From: Prevotella sp.
Lineage (GTDB): Bacteria > Bacteroidota > Bacteroidia > Bacteroidales > Dysgonomonadaceae
Assembly (NCBI GenBank): GCA_031285905.1
Contig: JAITVH010000122.1
Location: 1 to 51,822 of the forward strand
Length of the DNA: 51,822 bases
Direction: 5' to 3'
In this document: in pieces, positions 18,380 through 26,907 of the stretch
Layout of the letters: every line of letters starts with the position of its first letter
Position numbering within the stretch: position 1 is the stretch's first letter
The notes under the pieces: generated by a model
The model's input: only the letters and a program-made list of their open reading frames with translations
The model's database searches: none
What the model was told of the DNA's origin: nothing
Program-made: the position numbers and the translations under genes

Positions 18380-19303
18380 ATGAAATTTTCAAAAGATTAT
18401 TTAAATGAGATTGCAAAAAAAGAAAATATCTTTTATGAATTAACAGAAGATGAAAGTACATTATTGAAAAAATGTGTATTTGAAATGTATAAAGATGTTG
18501 TTCAGGTTTGCGAAAAATATAATTTGTGTATTATGCTTGGTGGTGGTTCCTTGCTCGGTGTTGTTCGACATCAAGGTTTTATTCCTTGGGACGATGATAT
18601 TGATGCTATGATGCCACGGCAGGATTATAATAAATTCCGTGAGATTTTCGAAAAAGAATTAGGTGGAAAGTATTGGGTGTCGGCGCCTTGTATGAATGAT
18701 AATACAGAGATATTATTCATGCAGATATTAAAAAAGGATACACGAATGCTAGGAATAGATAATATCCATTTAGATGATAAAAAGAATGCCATCAGAATCG
18801 ATATTTTTCCAATAGATGATGCTCCTTCAAACAAGATTATAAGAAATATTGTTGGTTCATTAGCCTTTATGTATCGGTTTCTAGTATATTCGGTGCCAAT
18901 ATATAAAATACGAAATAAATATCCACAATTTAAAAACTCCTTTAGTTATTCTACTAAAGCAAAATTTTTGTATAGGATACGCTTTACTATGGGGATGCTT
19001 TTATCGATTTTTCCTCAAAAGTTGTTATTCAATTCATTTGACAAATTTGTATCATCCTTTAAAGGTGGCAAATTTTGTACTATACCAACTGGGAGAAATT
19101 GGTATAAGGGAGAGATGCTGCAAAAAGAAGTATTTACACCATCTAAAAAAGCAATATTTGAAAATACTGAAGTAAGTATTCCTAATGATACTCTTGCTTA
19201 TTTAGTTAATCTGTATGGCGATTATATGAAAATACCCCCTCCAGAGAAACGGGAGCGCCATTTCTATATTGAATTTAGTTTAGATGTAACAAAAAGGAAA
19301 TAA
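18380..19303 (+). CDS. LicD-family phosphotransferase
   Basis: This 307-residue protein has the LicD nucleotidyltransferase-like core: GGGSLLGVVRHQGFIPW at 54-70 followed by DDDID at 71-75, holding the metal-binding aspartates. LicD enzymes transfer phosphocholine or polyol phosphates from CDP donors to glycans; human FKTN and FKRP, which transfer ribitol-5-phosphate, share this fold. The two genes upstream encode a CDP-alditol synthase candidate and an SDR, so I infer transfer of an alditol phosphate to the repeat unit. The last codons lie in the first copy of a short duplication that also covers the start of the next gene. Confidence 0.88.
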   Translation: MKFSKDYLNEIAKKENIFYELTEDESTLLKKCVFEMYKDVVQVCEKYNLCIMLGGGSLLGVVRHQGFIPWDDDIDAMMPRQDYNKFREIFEKELGGKYWVSAPCMNDNTEILFMQILKKDTRMLGIDNIHLDDKKNAIRIDIFPIDDAPSNKIIRNIVGSLAFMYRFLVYSVPIYKIRNKYPQFKNSFSYSTKAKFLYRIRFTMGMLLSIFPQKLLFNSFDKFVSSFKGGKFCTIPTGRNWYKGEMLQKEVFTPSKKAIFENTEVSIPNDTLAYLVNLYGDYMKIPPPEKRERHFYIEFSLDVTKRK

Positions 19304-19387
19304 TTATGAACAAAACTGTATTAAATTAAGTTTACATAGCTATACTTAATTTAGTTTAGACATAACAAAAAATAATTATGAATAAAA
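19273..19387 (+). repeat. Imperfect direct duplication spanning the radical SAM gene start
   Basis: Bases 19273-19315 and 19348-19387 are near copies: both carry ATTTAGTTTAGA, TAACAAAAA and then TAATTATGAA followed by AAAA. The first copy contains the last codons of licD, its stop codon, and a decoy ATG (19306) with the reading frame MNKTVLN before a stop. The second copy provides the real start of the radical SAM gene at 19378. The offset between copies is about 72-75 bases. Confidence 0.8.
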
Positions 19388-20508
19388 TACCATTACCAAC
19401 AGATGTCTCTATAATTACAACTTATCGTTGCCAGATGCGTTGTAAAATGTGTAACATATGGCAAAATCCGACAGATACAAAACAAGAGATTCAACCCAAA
19501 GAATTGGAAATATTACCAAATCTTAAATTTGTAAATGTAACAGGCGGAGAACCATTCCAAAGAAAAGATATAGAGGATATTGTATCTGTCTGTTTTACAA
19601 AGGCTCCTCGTGTCGTTATATCTACATCAGGTTACCATCATGAAAAAATAATAGCCTTAGCAAAAAAATTTCCTAATATTGGGATACGAATTAGTATTGA
19701 AGGTTTGTCTCAGCGGAATGATAATCTCAGAGGGCGCGAAGGCGGTTTTGACAGAGGATTGAGGACCTTGTTGAAGCTTCGGGAAATGGACGTTAAAGAT
19801 ATAGGCTTTGGAATTACAGTATCTAATCATAATTCTGATGATATGCTTTGGTTGTACAGATTAGCCAGAGAGATGAAACTGGAATTTGCTACGGCTGCTT
19901 TTCATAATTCATACTATTTCCACAAAGATGATAATGTTATTACAAATAAAGATGAGGTGACTAATAACTTTCATATTTTGATTGAGAATTTATTGAAAGA
20001 GAACAATCCTAAAAGTTGGTTTCGTGCATTTTTTAATATGGGTTTAATAAATTATATAAATAATGGACGAAGAATGTTACCTTGTGAAGCTGGTACAGCC
20101 AATTTTTTCATAGAGCCTTATGGCGATGTTTATCCATGTAATGGGCTTGAAGACAAGATATGGAAAGAAAGCATGGGAAATATCCGAGATTATACATCTT
20201 TCAAAGAACTATGGTATAGCGACCAGGCTGACAAAGTTAGAGCTATGGTACGCCAGTGTCCTAAAAATTGTTGGATGGTAGGAACTGCAGCTCCTGTTAT
20301 GAAAAAGTATATTAAACATCCGGCTAAATGGGTTATGAAGAACAAGCTGAAAAGTATGATGGGTAAAAGTATTTGCGTTGATAATATCCCATGGTTCAAC
20401 GTCGGGCAAGCCCCTCAACAAGGAGACCTGAATTATTCACGTATGACTCCATTTACTGATATACATGGAGCAAAACCAGATTCAAATTTACCTTTAGTTG
20501 ATGAATAA
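19378..20508 (+). CDS. Radical SAM/SPASM protein in a polysaccharide locus
   Basis: This 376-residue protein has the radical SAM cluster motif CxxxCxxC at residues 18, 22 and 25 (YRCQMRCKMCNIW), then a VNVTGGEPF motif near 58-66 and a glycine-rich core. A SPASM-like C-terminal part has cysteines in LPCEAGTANFFIEPYGDVYP, in PCNG, and in RQCPKNC, enough to hold an auxiliary iron-sulfur cluster. The enzyme would cleave S-adenosylmethionine to start a radical reaction; the substrate is unknown. Relatives modify peptides, lipids or sugars. The location between LicD and a glycosyltransferase, with the stop codon touching the next ATG, suggests that it acts on the polysaccharide or its lipid carrier. 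Confidence 0.85.
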   Translation: MNKIPLPTDVSIITTYRCQMRCKMCNIWQNPTDTKQEIQPKELEILPNLKFVNVTGGEPFQRKDIEDIVSVCFTKAPRVVISTSGYHHEKIIALAKKFPNIGIRISIEGLSQRNDNLRGREGGFDRGLRTLLKLREMDVKDIGFGITVSNHNSDDMLWLYRLAREMKLEFATAAFHNSYYFHKDDNVITNKDEVTNNFHILIENLLKENNPKSWFRAFFNMGLINYINNGRRMLPCEAGTANFFIEPYGDVYPCNGLEDKIWKESMGNIRDYTSFKELWYSDQADKVRAMVRQCPKNCWMVGTAAPVMKKYIKHPAKWVMKNKLKSMMGKSICVDNIPWFNVGQAPQQGDLNYSRMTPFTDIHGAKPDSNLPLVDE

Positions 20509-21594
20509 ATGAAAATTACAGTATTAGGGACACGTGGTATTCCAAATATACAAGGAGGAGTAGAGACTCACTGTGAGTATCTCTACCCTCGCATCGCAGC
20601 AACCGGGCATGAAGTAATTCTTATACGGCGGAAATCATATTGCAATAACGATAGAATCGTTGAATACAAGGGAATATCATTGGTGGACCTTAATACACCT
20701 AAAAAAAAATCATTTGAGGCGATCATTCATACATTCAGAGCCATTAGGAAAGCTAAAAAGTTAAAAACAGATATTGTTCATATTCATGCTATTGGACCTG
20801 CATTATTAACTCCTTTTGCCAGAATATTGGGCATGAAAGTGGTATTTACACATCATGGTGCTGACTACGATCGAGATAAATGGGGGAAGGCTGCAAAGAT
20901 TATGCTGAAATTAGGAGAACGCTTCGGATGTATGTTTGCCAATGAAGTTATTGTTATCTCTAATGTGATTGATAACAGCATCAAAGAGAAATATAATAGG
21001 AATGATGCCAATCTGATTTATAACGGGGTTCCGACGCCAACCATTATTAGTTCTATTAATTATCTAAAAGAATTAGGAGTGGATTCTCAAAAATACGTCT
21101 TTGCTATGGGGCGTTTTGTACCTGAGAAAAATTTTCATCATCTAATAGGGGCATTTGTTTCATTAAAACAAGAGGGCTACAAATTAGTAATAGCCGGAGA
21201 TGCTGATTTTGAAGATGATTATTCAAAAGGGTTGAAAGAATTGGCTATAGAGAACAATGTTATTCTCACCGGTTTTATAAAAGGGGATAAACTTTATGAA
21301 CTGCTGACCCATGCTAAAGTGTTTGTATTACCTTCATCACATGAAGGCTTACCAATAGCTTTATTAGAAGCAATGAGCTATCAATTGCCTATTGTTGTAA
21401 GTGATATTCCTGCTAATTTAGAAGTTGGGTTAGAACCGTCATGTTATTTTCATGTGGGGAATGAAAAAGAATTAGCTGAAAAAATAAACGTTGTTCTTAA
21501 TAATAGCGAGGTGAATCGCATCAACTATAATATGGAGCCTTACCATTGGGATAGGATAGCGGAACAGACAATGACTATTTACAAGAAATTGTAA
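20509..21594 (+). CDS. Glycosyltransferase family 4 with DUF1972-type N-terminus
   Basis: This 361-residue GT-B glycosyltransferase begins KITVLGTRGIPNIQGGVETH, the signature of DUF1972/GT4 enzymes often annotated as rhamnosyl- or related transferases. The acceptor half includes DIVHIHAIGP and VFTHHGADYDRDKWG. The donor half has FAMGRFVPEKNFHHLI, LTGFIKGDKLYELL and SSHEGLPIALLEAMSYQLPI, with the conserved ExxxxxxxE glutamates. It should add a sugar with retention of configuration. It starts right after the radical SAM stop codon and is the last gene of the operon. It converges on kdsB with only 17 bases between the two stop codons and no clear hairpin. Confidence 0.9.
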   Translation: MKITVLGTRGIPNIQGGVETHCEYLYPRIAATGHEVILIRRKSYCNNDRIVEYKGISLVDLNTPKKKSFEAIIHTFRAIRKAKKLKTDIVHIHAIGPALLTPFARILGMKVVFTHHGADYDRDKWGKAAKIMLKLGERFGCMFANEVIVISNVIDNSIKEKYNRNDANLIYNGVPTPTIISSINYLKELGVDSQKYVFAMGRFVPEKNFHHLIGAFVSLKQEGYKLVIAGDADFEDDYSKGLKELAIENNVILTGFIKGDKLYELLTHAKVFVLPSSHEGLPIALLEAMSYQLPIVVSDIPANLEVGLEPSCYFHVGNEKELAEKINVVLNNSEVNRINYNMEPYHWDRIAEQTMTIYKKL

Positions 21595-21611
21595 TTTTTT
21601 TTACGAAATAA

Positions 21612-22361
21612 TCAGATCCTATTCATCCAATCCACAGCCTTCTCTAAATCTTCAGGCGTATCGATACCTATTGTCTCTATATCAGTATAGCCCACTTTGA
21701 TATGATACCCATTCTCAATCCACCTTAGTTGCTCCAGCGATTCCGCTTTTTCCAATGATGATTGAGGTAATTGTGTTATTTCTTTCAATATATCAACACG
21801 ATATGCATACATACCAATATGCTTATAGAAAATATGCTTATCAAGCCATTCAGTATGGTGAACATCACGAATATAAGGTATAATAGAACGACTAAAGTAA
21901 ATAGCCTCATTGCCTTTACTAATAACTACTTTGGGCGAATTAGGATTAAACAGGGCTTCAAACCCATCTTCCTTTCGGAAAGGTTTTACTAATGTAGCAA
22001 GCTGAACATCGCTATTACTGAAACAATTCTTGAGTTCTTCTATCTGTTCAGGCTGAATAAATGGTTCATCTCCCTGCACATTGATAATTACATCAAAATC
22101 TTCATTTATTTTTTCATATGCCTCTTGTATTCTGTCGGTTCCGCTCCTATGATTAGATGAAGTCATAACGGCCTTACCGCCAAAAGATTCTACTGTTGAA
22201 AAAATTCGATTGTCATCAGTTGCTACCCAAACATCATCGACTGCCTTCTTTACCTGTTCATATACAAGTTGTATCATCGATTTTCCGTTTATATTGGCTA
22301 AAGGCTTTCCCGGAAAGCGGGTAGATGCATATCGGGCCGGGATAATGGCTATAAATCTCAT
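21612..22361 (-). CDS. kdsB: 3-deoxy-manno-octulosonate cytidylyltransferase (CMP-Kdo synthetase)
   Basis: This 249-residue protein begins at the ATG whose first base is 22361 (MRFIAIIPARYASTRFPGKP); the frame also has a TTG three codons upstream. Family motifs are the N-terminal IIPARYASTRFPGKPL, the SNHRSGTDRIQEA loop and NVQGDEPFI. KdsB activates Kdo with CTP for lipid A-core assembly in the cytoplasm, so it belongs to lipopolysaccharide synthesis, not to the adjacent EPS operon. A TAAATTTG minus-7 element (22382-22389, minus strand) would place the start site about 15 bases before the ATG, but no good minus-33 is visible. The 197-base gap to rnc holds no other gene. Confidence 0.95.
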   Translation of the reverse strand: MRFIAIIPARYASTRFPGKPLANINGKSMIQLVYEQVKKAVDDVWVATDDNRIFSTVESFGGKAVMTSSNHRSGTDRIQEAYEKINEDFDVIINVQGDEPFIQPEQIEELKNCFSNSDVQLATLVKPFRKEDGFEALFNPNSPKVVISKGNEAIYFSRSIIPYIRDVHHTEWLDKHIFYKHIGMYAYRVDILKEITQLPQSSLEKAESLEQLRWIENGYHIKVGYTDIETIGIDTPEDLEKAVDWMNRI

Positions 22362-22558
22362 ATCACTCAATTTTGATGATACAAATTTAGAAAAATAAAC
22401 CTGTGATTAATGATTATTTTATGATTAACTATCTTCATATTTGTAGTTATCTCAAATATAAATGATATAATTATTCCATTCCGCAAGAATGGCTTTGATA
22501 AGACATGGAATATGGTCTTCCCTTTGAAATAGATAAAGATAAAAAGAAGCAAAATATT

Positions 22559-23401
22559 TTAATTTACCTCTGTATTCTCTTCCGAATCAGAAACAACACC
22601 ATTGGTATAAGTCTCGCTATGCACTTGTTTCTGATACTCATACAGTTCGAAGATATGATTTCGAAACATTGTATCTCTTACTAATTTATTATAAGCTTCT
22701 TTGGCCGCTTTTTGTTGCGACTCTTTTTTTGAGTAACCTATACCTACACCTGAACGCTCCCCGGCTATCAAAACGGCAGTTTTAAAAATTGGTGTATTGT
22801 TTTCATCAACAAAACTATCAATAAGGTCGAAACTAACAGGAATTTTTTGTTTCTGGCTCCACTCTATCAGACGCGATTTGTAGTTCGCTTCCAGTTCTGC
22901 TACACTTTCTATATTGAGGTGTTCACGAATCAGTTTCTCAAATACAAAGCGCTTAGCAGCCCGATAACCTTGATCAAGATATATAGCGCCAATTAGAGCT
23001 TCCAGTGCATTCCCATACATATGGGTATTAGGAGTAGTATTGCGGGCCGAGGTTTTAATAAGCTTATCGATACCTAATTCTAATGCTATTCTGTTCAAAG
23101 TTTCCCTCTGTACTATTTTTGAACGCATGTTAGTCAGGAAACCTTCCTTTTTGTACTCAAACTCCTTAAATACTATATCGGCAACAATAGCATCAAGAAT
23201 AGCGTCACCAAGAAACTCAAGGCGCTCGTTGTTGATCCATTTGCCATCCTTTAATCTAATAGAAGAAGACTTATGTAACAATGCTTGCTCATACAAAGTT
23301 ATATTGTATGGACAAAAGCCTAATATCTTTCTAAAAGATGCATAAGGCTCCTTCCCTTTTTTAGGAAGAAGCCTTATACTCCGGTATACTTTTTTAAGCA
23401 C
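22559..23401 (-). CDS. rnc: Ribonuclease III
   Basis: This 280-residue protein has an RNase III catalytic domain with the signature LEFLGDAILD at 61-70 (preceded by NNER) and the downstream EALIGAIYLDQG metal-binding helix. A double-stranded RNA-binding domain follows at about 175-250 (YKSRLIEWSQKQKIPVSFDL and GVGIGYSKKESQQKAAKEAY). It cleaves double-stranded RNA, including rRNA precursors. The start I use is a GTG six bases after the fabF stop, the only reasonable start giving the complete N-terminus. It is probably transcribed together with acpP and fabF, an arrangement I recall from Bacteroides. Confidence 0.96.
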   Translation of the reverse strand: MLKKVYRSIRLLPKKGKEPYASFRKILGFCPYNITLYEQALLHKSSSIRLKDGKWINNERLEFLGDAILDAIVADIVFKEFEYKKEGFLTNMRSKIVQRETLNRIALELGIDKLIKTSARNTTPNTHMYGNALEALIGAIYLDQGYRAAKRFVFEKLIREHLNIESVAELEANYKSRLIEWSQKQKIPVSFDLIDSFVDENNTPIFKTAVLIAGERSGVGIGYSKKESQQKAAKEAYNKLVRDTMFRNHIFELYEYQKQVHSETYTNGVVSDSEENTEVN

Positions 23402-23407
23402 GTTGCT

Positions 23408-24670
23408 TTATTTCTTAAACTTCTTCACAATTACACAAGCATTATGTCCACCAAAACCAAATGTGTTGGACAATGCGACATTTACCGTTCTCTCCTGAGC
23501 CTTATTAAATGTCAAGTTAAGCTTATAATCAATTTCCGGGTCTTCATCGCCCTCGGTAAAGTTTATAGTAGGAGGCACAATATTATTTTGCACTGCAAGC
23601 ACACAAAATATTGCTTCTAATGCTCCTGCAGCACCTAGCAAGTGACCTGTCATGGATTTTGTAGAACTAATGTTCATGTTATATGCATGATCACTAAACA
23701 CTTCCTTGATAGCTTTTACTTCCGAAGGATCACCTACAGGTGTAGATGTGCCATGTACATTGATATAATCCATATCAGTAGGTTCAATTCCTGCATCCTG
23801 CAAAGCATTTCTCATCACTAACTTTGCTCCTAATCCTTCCGGATGGGAAGCTGTAAGATGATATGCATCGGCAGACATACCGCCACCTATAACTTCAGCG
23901 TATATTTTTGCTCCGCGAGCTAATGCATGCTCTAATTCTTCAAAAATAAGGCAAGCAGAACCTTCGCCAATAACAAACCCTTCGCGGCTGGCGCTAAACG
24001 GACGAGATGCCGTTTGAGGAGAATCATTACGCGTTGACAAAGCTGTCATTGCATTGAAGCCTCCTACACCTGAGGCTGTGATGGCAGCTTCTGCTCCACC
24101 GACAACAATTACATCCGCTTTTCCTAAGCGAATCAGGTCAAATGACGTAATTGCACTATGAGTAGACGATGCACAAGCCGATACTGTACCAAAGTTTGGC
24201 CCCCTAAGACCATGACGAATGGAAATATGGCCTGCAGCAATATCTGATATCATTTTAGGTATGAAGAAAGGATTAAATTTAGGTCCCATTTCTTCGTGTG
24301 TAGCATAATATCCAACTTCTTCCTCGAAAGTTTTGATTCCTCCGATTCCGGCAGAAAATATTACCCCTACCCTATCTCTGTTTACTTTCTCAAAATCAAG
24401 CTTTGAATCGGCAATAGCCTCTTCTGATGCAGCAATGGCAAGTTGTGTGTATCGGTCGCATTTGCGTACTTCTTTCCTGTCCAAATATGGAGATGGATCA
24501 AAGTTTTTAACCTCGCAAGCGAATTGTGTCTTGAATTTTGATGCGTCAAAATGAGTAATAGGTCCAGCCCCACTGATTCCTGCAATGGCATTTTTCCATG
24601 TAGATTCTACATCGTTACCAAGAGGAGTTACCGAGCCTAGACCTGTTACTACTACTCTTTTTAATTCCAT
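23408..24670 (-). CDS. fabF: Beta-ketoacyl-ACP synthase II
   Basis: This 420-residue condensing enzyme begins RRVVVTGLGSVTPLGN-like (KRVVVTGLGSVTPLGND). The active-site cysteine is in VSACASSTHSA, the two histidines are in NVHGTSTPVGD and KSMTGHLLGAAG, and the C-terminus has SNTFGFGGHNAC. FabF elongates acyl-ACP with malonyl-ACP in cytoplasmic fatty acid synthesis. The upstream acpP gene encodes its carrier, 22 bases away, and rnc follows. Confidence 0.97.
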   Translation of the reverse strand: MELKRVVVTGLGSVTPLGNDVESTWKNAIAGISGAGPITHFDASKFKTQFACEVKNFDPSPYLDRKEVRKCDRYTQLAIAASEEAIADSKLDFEKVNRDRVGVIFSAGIGGIKTFEEEVGYYATHEEMGPKFNPFFIPKMISDIAAGHISIRHGLRGPNFGTVSACASSTHSAITSFDLIRLGKADVIVVGGAEAAITASGVGGFNAMTALSTRNDSPQTASRPFSASREGFVIGEGSACLIFEELEHALARGAKIYAEVIGGGMSADAYHLTASHPEGLGAKLVMRNALQDAGIEPTDMDYINVHGTSTPVGDPSEVKAIKEVFSDHAYNMNISSTKSMTGHLLGAAGALEAIFCVLAVQNNIVPPTINFTEGDEDPEIDYKLNLTFNKAQERTVNVALSNTFGFGGHNACVIVKKFKK

Positions 24671-24692
24671 AAGTTAATTATTGGAAAAAAAA

Positions 24693-24929
24693 TTATTTTG
24701 CGTTTGCTTCGATGTAAGAGATTGCATCCCCTACTGTAGCTATTTTTTCAGTTTGATCATCTGGAATAGAAATACCAAATTCTTTTTCAAATTCCATGAT
24801 TAATTCTACTGTGTCAAGTGAATCTGCTCCTAGATCGTTAGTAAAGCTAGCAGTATCAGTAACTTCAGATTCTTCAACGCCTAACTTATCAACAATAATT
24901 GCTTTCACTTTAGATGCTACTTCTGACAT
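24693..24929 (-). CDS. acpP: Acyl carrier protein
   Basis: This 78-residue acidic four-helix protein carries the phosphopantetheine attachment site [12 protein letters not shown], with the modified serine at residue 37. It carries growing acyl chains in fatty acid synthesis. It is the first gene of the acpP-fabF-rnc operon, and a likely promoter lies 51-83 bases upstream. Confidence 0.98.
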   Translation of the reverse strand: MSEVASKVKAIIVDKLGVEESEVTDTASFTNDLGADSLDTVELIMEFEKEFGISIPDDQTEKIATVGDAISYIEANAK

Positions 24930-24979
24930 AATTTTTAGTTTTGATTAATAATTAATTTTTATTTCTAATTTTGTCGCTG

Positions 24980-25012
24980 CAAAGTAACAGTTTTTTATTC
25001 ATATGAAGCAAA
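24980..25012 (-). promoter_or_regulatory. Likely promoter of acpP-fabF-rnc
   Basis: Read on the minus strand, TTTG (25012-25009) and TTACTTTG (24987-24980) are separated by 21 bases. The minus-7 box deviates from TAnnTTTG at one position. It would start transcription about 43 bases before acpP. Confidence 0.5.
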
Positions 25013-25084
25013 TATTTTGCAGACAAAATAGTTAAAATTGCACATTTTTTTTACTTGTGTGCAGATATGTATATTTATATTAAA

Positions 25085-25657
25085 ATGGTAAACATCGCTA
25101 TTTTCGCTTCAGGATCGGGTTCTAATGCCGAAAACATTGTAAATTATTTCAGAGGAAATAGGGATATAAATATTGCCCTTATTGTTTCTAACAAAAAGGA
25201 TGCTTTCGTACATGAACGGGCTAAAAAGCTAGGGGTTGAGTCTATCACTTTCTCTAAAAATGATTTTGAGACTACCGACAATGTGCTTGATTATCTAAGT
25301 CAAAAAAACATAGACTTTATTGTATTAGCCGGTTTCTTGCTTAAAGTTCCTCACAACCTGATTGAGGCTTACCCTAACAGAATAATAAATATTCACCCGG
25401 CACTTCTACCCAAATACGGTGGAAAAGGTATGTATGGCGATAATGTACACAAAGCGGTGAAAGAAGCTGGTGATAAAGAGTCGGGTATTACAATACATTA
25501 TGTTAATGAAAATTACGACGAAGGCCAAATTATTTTCCAAGAAAAATGCTCCGTATCTATAAGCGATACTTATGAGGATATTGCAAAAAAAGTGCATACA
25601 TTAGAATATATGCACTTCCCAGTTATAATTGAGAGTCTTGTTAAGGAATTACTCTAA
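25085..25657 (+). CDS. purN: Phosphoribosylglycinamide formyltransferase
   Basis: This 190-residue protein, from the ATG at 25085, matches PurN: MVNIAIFASGSGSNAENIVN (1-20), AGFLLKVP, and the catalytic segment INIHPALLPKYGGKGMYG followed by ESGITIHYVNENYDEG, which holds the conserved Asn, His and Asp. It formylates GAR with 10-formyl-tetrahydrofolate in purine synthesis. Upstream codons back to a TTG at 25055 are open but unlike the family. Its last nine bases overlap the convergent gene on the other strand. Confidence 0.95.
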   Translation: MVNIAIFASGSGSNAENIVNYFRGNRDINIALIVSNKKDAFVHERAKKLGVESITFSKNDFETTDNVLDYLSQKNIDFIVLAGFLLKVPHNLIEAYPNRIINIHPALLPKYGGKGMYGDNVHKAVKEAGDKESGITIHYVNENYDEGQIIFQEKCSVSISDTYEDIAKKVHTLEYMHFPVIIESLVKELL

Positions 25658-26875
25658 ATCGTCTTCTATATCATCCTGATATTGGCTCCGTTGCCTCTCC
25701 TTGATTGCTCTTACCGATTTTTTAGGAGCAGGTTTATCATCTTCTTTTTCTTTTACCTCTTGTTGTGGAACATTTTTATTGTCACTATTTTCCCGTACAG
25801 GAATTGTATTCTGAACCGGAGCGGAATTAGTGGTAGGCTCATTAGTATACCTGCGAACTACCGGCGCGGATCTTCGTCCTGTCTCGGTCTGATTTGCCGG
25901 AGCAGCTTCTCCACCCTGACTATTTACAGTCCTTGAAATAACACGGGTTCCAGAAGTATTCTCCTGTAGCTGCTGGCTTTGATTGATACTTTCTTTTGAT
26001 TCAACAGGTGCAGATACAGTAATATCTATCTGCTTTCCATCAGCACCTATTTCTCTTCTTACTACAGGAAGAGCCTTCAAATCAGCTTTTGCTTTTTCGC
26101 GCTCAACCCGCTGAACCTCCTTCATATAAGTAGATAAGTCTTTCGTCATTGGCGCACCACCCACATTATATACAGTAATCTCATCCGGACGTTGATAACC
26201 TACTGCCATAGGCAATTTAATCCGGCTCAATGCTTTTTCTGTAACAGAGTGCCAAACTTCCCCATTCGGATTGCCCGATGCTGTATCTGAAGTCCTTCGA
26301 TCTGTTTTAATGATTTCATTAGGATATAATTGATTAATCACTGTATAGGGAACTTCTACACCATTAATATAATAGGTCGGACGATCACCAAACATTACAT
26401 ATAGGGCAGCAAGTTCTTCGACAGAACGATCTTTTTTGACAAGCTCTTCTGCTATCTCTTTGGCTTCCATCTCTTTTTTCCTCACTTGCCTATTGAAGTT
26501 GGCAATACGCCATGCCAATGCATCATTGTTTCCCTTACTTTCCTTTTGTCCCGTTTCTATATCCCGCAGAAGCCTGTTCATATCTAAAGCCGCAGCCTCC
26601 AAAGAGGAATAACTTGAGGTAGGATCTGAAAAAATAGAATCAAGTTCAGGATCAGACAACTCAGGATCAGTATACAGAAATCTAGTATATTCATTATTTA
26701 ATCCCTGACTAAGAGGATTCACTACCAATGTTGTATCGCCTGTGCTTGTTATATAAGTCCTTTTACCAATCTGTTCCGATTGCCTTTTTGTTACATTCCC
26801 TCTAAACTGGGCAAATGCAAATAAAGGTAAAATTGTGAGGACAAATATTAAGATAATACTTTTGATTGCATTCAT
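25649..26875 (-). CDS. Secreted protein of unknown function with a TonB-plug-like segment
   Basis: This 408-residue protein begins with a signal peptide (SIILIFVLTILPLFAFAQ) and is probably periplasmic or surface-exposed. Residues about 130-165 are charged and probably helical (QVRKKEMEAKEIAEELVKKD). Around 175-220 a segment reads TYYINGVEVPYTVINQLYP, NEIIKTDRRT and NPNGEVWHSVTEKAL. This resembles the end of a TonB-receptor plug (DGV...NP.DI...NGVI...TK), although no receptor barrel follows. The last 150 residues are low-complexity (Gln, Asn, Pro, Thr, Lys, Glu) and end acidic. It converges on purN and overlaps its 3' end by nine bases. I do not recognise the family. Confidence 0.75.
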   Translation of the reverse strand: MNAIKSIILIFVLTILPLFAFAQFRGNVTKRQSEQIGKRTYITSTGDTTLVVNPLSQGLNNEYTRFLYTDPELSDPELDSIFSDPTSSYSSLEAAALDMNRLLRDIETGQKESKGNNDALAWRIANFNRQVRKKEMEAKEIAEELVKKDRSVEELAALYVMFGDRPTYYINGVEVPYTVINQLYPNEIIKTDRRTSDTASGNPNGEVWHSVTEKALSRIKLPMAVGYQRPDEITVYNVGGAPMTKDLSTYMKEVQRVEREKAKADLKALPVVRREIGADGKQIDITVSAPVESKESINQSQQLQENTSGTRVISRTVNSQGGEAAPANQTETGRRSAPVVRRYTNEPTTNSAPVQNTIPVRENSDNKNVPQQEVKEKEDDKPAPKKSVRAIKERQRSQYQDDIEDDLE

Positions 26876-26907
26876 CTATTCAATAATAAATTGTTTTACA
26901 ACTCACT

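Noticed and set aside
22367-22552. 61-codon minus-strand frame between kdsB and rnc
   Set aside because: Hydrophobic, low-complexity and without family likeness; its end overlaps the start of kdsB. Treated as intergenic.
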